Assembly (NCBI GenBank): GCA_937926205.1 | Contig: CALEYL010000008.1 | Span: 1 to 64,000, forward strand | DNA: 64,000 nt | From: an uncultured Saprospiraceae bacterium | GTDB taxonomy: Bacteria > Bacteroidota > Bacteroidia > Chitinophagales > Saprospiraceae | Direction: 5' to 3' | Part shown: in pieces, positions 62,394-64,000 of the stretch | How the letters are laid out: each line of letters starts with the position of its first letter | Numbering within the stretch: position 1 is the stretch's first letter | Translations under genes and position numbers: made by a program | Notes under the pieces: model-generated | Seen by the model: only the letters and a program-made list of their open reading frames with translations | Told to the model about the DNA's origin: nothing | Database searches by the model: none

Positions 62394-63935
62394 CTATTTA
62401 AAATCTATCCTGAAAACAGTGGCCAATTCGTCCATATCCAAAGCTTCGGGGGTTTTGATCGTTAATTTTTTATCTTTTAAAGACCACTTCAGTTTAACCT
62501 TACTTCCTACGACAGAAACGCGTTTTATTTTTGACTCCATGGCCGTTTTAATTTCGAGATCCGAATTTGGCGCCGGCAGTCCAAGTACATAAACATACAG
62601 GCGCTTTTTATCTTTTGACGTGGTAAACCGAACGTCATTTTCATTATAGGCTGTGGTTGCTGCCTGTCCTCCAAAATCCCCTTTTTTAAATTTCGCTTCT
62701 CCATAGCCAAAAGTCGAATACGCCCTGGTTTCATAAACTGCTTCCTTGTGTTTTTCCATCCACCGGCCAATCGACGCTAAAACATTCCTTTGTTCATCGG
62801 GGATGCTCCCATCTGCCCTGGGAGAAATGTTCAGCAGCACGATGCCTCTTTTACTCCATACATCAATCATATTTCTAATGATCAAATCAGGTGTTTTATA
62901 GGTTTGTCCATTGGTATAACACCAACTGCCGTAACTTATGGTAATATCTGTTAACCAGTAGTCTTCGGAAAGCGCTGTTTTTCCGCCTTGTTCCATATCC
63001 AGCATCCCTACATTTGCGGGAAGATCTTCCTGCTTATAGGCAACTATTGGTTTCTGGCCTCTGGAGGCGCCTTTATTAAAATGATGGGCAACCATTTTCA
63101 ACCGATAGTTTTCAGGGACTTTATCCAGCCATGAATCGTGCCAAATGATGTCCGGGGCATAGGTGTCAACAACCTCATTGATTTGATTGAGCCAATAGTC
63201 ATAGAATTCATTCTCAGGAATATTTCCGTAAAGCAGCCTAAGTTTAGGGTCGGTTGATGAGGTTACATAATCGGGGTGGTAAGGGAAATGACTGTCCCAT
63301 CCCGGATCCGGGGTGTTTTGAGCCCATGCCGCAGTGTCTTTAGCATATCTCTGGACAAGCCTTTCATGATGAAAAGTGGCTATCGTCTTTAGCTTTTTCT
63401 TTTTGAGTTCGGCATACAATTCCCCCAACACATCTTTCTTTGGTCCCATATCCCTGGCATTCCAGGGATTTACCTTACTGGCCCACATGGCAAAACCATC
63501 GTGATGTTCTGCAACAGGACCTGCAAACCGGGCGCCCGCCTTTTCAAACAGATTGGCCCACTCTTTGGCGTCAAAGTGCTCGGCTTTAAACATTGGTATG
63601 AAATCGTGGTAGTTGAATTCAGACAACGGACCATAGGTTTTCCGGTGGTAATCAAAGACAGTACCTCCCCAGGCTTTTCTTCCCGGCACGTACATCCACC
63701 GCCCGTACCACTCATTGTCATAAGCGGGTACACTATACACCCCCCAATGAAAATAAATACCAAACTTGGCATCCTTGAACCACTCCGGCTCTCTTTCATT
63801 AGCCGAAAGGGATTCCCAACTTTCCTTAAATTTTGCTTCTGTAGTTGAAGTATTCGATTTAGATCCATCCTGGCCATAGACGAATCCTGCGGACATCCAA
63901 AACAGGAATACAATCAGGTATGTTAGTTTTGCCAT
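62394..63935 (-). CDS. GH29 alpha-L-fucosidase
   Basis: 513 residues with a signal peptide ending FVYGQ. The N-terminal word KFGIYFHWGVYSVPAYDNEW is typical of GH29, and the catalytic nucleophile is D267 in IIWHDSWLD. It removes alpha-L-fucose from glycans. A C-terminal beta-sandwich domain occupies about 410-513. Together with the GH51 enzyme it suggests degradation of fucosylated, arabinose-containing plant or algal glycan; no SusCD pair is in the window, but the locus may continue beyond 64000. Confidence 0.94.
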   Translation of the reverse strand: MAKLTYLIVFLFWMSAGFVYGQDGSKSNTSTTEAKFKESWESLSANEREPEWFKDAKFGIYFHWGVYSVPAYDNEWYGRWMYVPGRKAWGGTVFDYHRKTYGPLSEFNYHDFIPMFKAEHFDAKEWANLFEKAGARFAGPVAEHHDGFAMWASKVNPWNARDMGPKKDVLGELYAELKKKKLKTIATFHHERLVQRYAKDTAAWAQNTPDPGWDSHFPYHPDYVTSSTDPKLRLLYGNIPENEFYDYWLNQINEVVDTYAPDIIWHDSWLDKVPENYRLKMVAHHFNKGASRGQKPIVAYKQEDLPANVGMLDMEQGGKTALSEDYWLTDITISYGSWCYTNGQTYKTPDLIIRNMIDVWSKRGIVLLNISPRADGSIPDEQRNVLASIGRWMEKHKEAVYETRAYSTFGYGEAKFKKGDFGGQAATTAYNENDVRFTTSKDKKRLYVYVLGLPAPNSDLEIKTAMESKIKRVSVVGSKVKLKWSLKDKKLTIKTPEALDMDELATVFRIDFK

Positions 63936-64000
63936 ATTAATTTGGTTGTAGTAATCCGGATGAAAGCCGTGGCAAGTTAGCAGTTTTGTAAAGATCGCAT

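Overview
The window looks like a chromosomal segment of a Bacteroidota bacterium, most likely of the Saprospiria (Saprospiraceae-like) branch. The phylum call rests on a TonB receptor and two other envelope proteins with carboxypeptidase-regulatory-like N-domains, a DUF5686 protein, a kelch/T9SS-type sorting-domain remnant, a head-GIN/DUF2807 protein, promoters of the TTG-N20-TAnnTTTG type, and the lack of strong Shine-Dalgarno sequences. The family-level guess is inference from overall style and from the many word-like intergenic repeats. Base composition is moderate except for one AT-richer gene (56493-57269).

Layout. 1-8.6 kb: a tandem array, a TIGR01777 epimerase, a TonB-dependent receptor, a VOC protein, an M28 peptidase, hpt and a DUF389 membrane protein. 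8.6-19.2 kb: a DUF5686 surface protein, then a rightward block of small membrane protein, mutL, two rhomboid proteases, an EEP hydrolase and cysS, followed by a candidate small RNA with its own promoter and terminator. 19.2-31.4 kb: a polyprenyl synthase, an unusual REC-PAS-degenerate kinase-REC protein, a TonB protein with two polyproline runs, gcvH, a GH3-like adenylating enzyme, an SGNH hydrolase, a YifB/ComM ATPase, a cation/proton antiporter and a lytic transglycosylase. 31.4-50.2 kb: an NtrY-like kinase, an 83-bp tandem array, a DUF2807 protein, glyS, a GNAT enzyme, an MsrB-MsrA fusion, an O-antigen ligase and FkbM methyltransferase with overlapping 3' ends, a lipoprotein, an acyl-CoA dehydrogenase, rho, serS, a YugP-type protease, frr and rpmH. 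50.2-53.6 kb: a two-component system flanked by two possible target genes with 11-bp-spaced direct repeats upstream. 53.6-64 kb: a DPP-IV-like peptidase, a DinB-like protein, a lipoprotein, a truncated kelch/T9SS gene, a membrane STAND-type NTPase, and a GH51 arabinofuranosidase and GH29 fucosidase pair that continues toward the window edge.

Most genes are housekeeping (translation, repair, envelope). The less ordinary elements are the STAND NTPase with a predicted extracytoplasmic C-domain, the pseudo-hybrid kinase lacking its phospho-acceptor histidine, the two-component island with its cysteine-rich secreted neighbour, the candidate sRNA, and at least three families of intergenic palindromic or tandem repeats that recur at gene ends. 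I found no tRNA, rRNA, CRISPR array, transposase or prophage gene.
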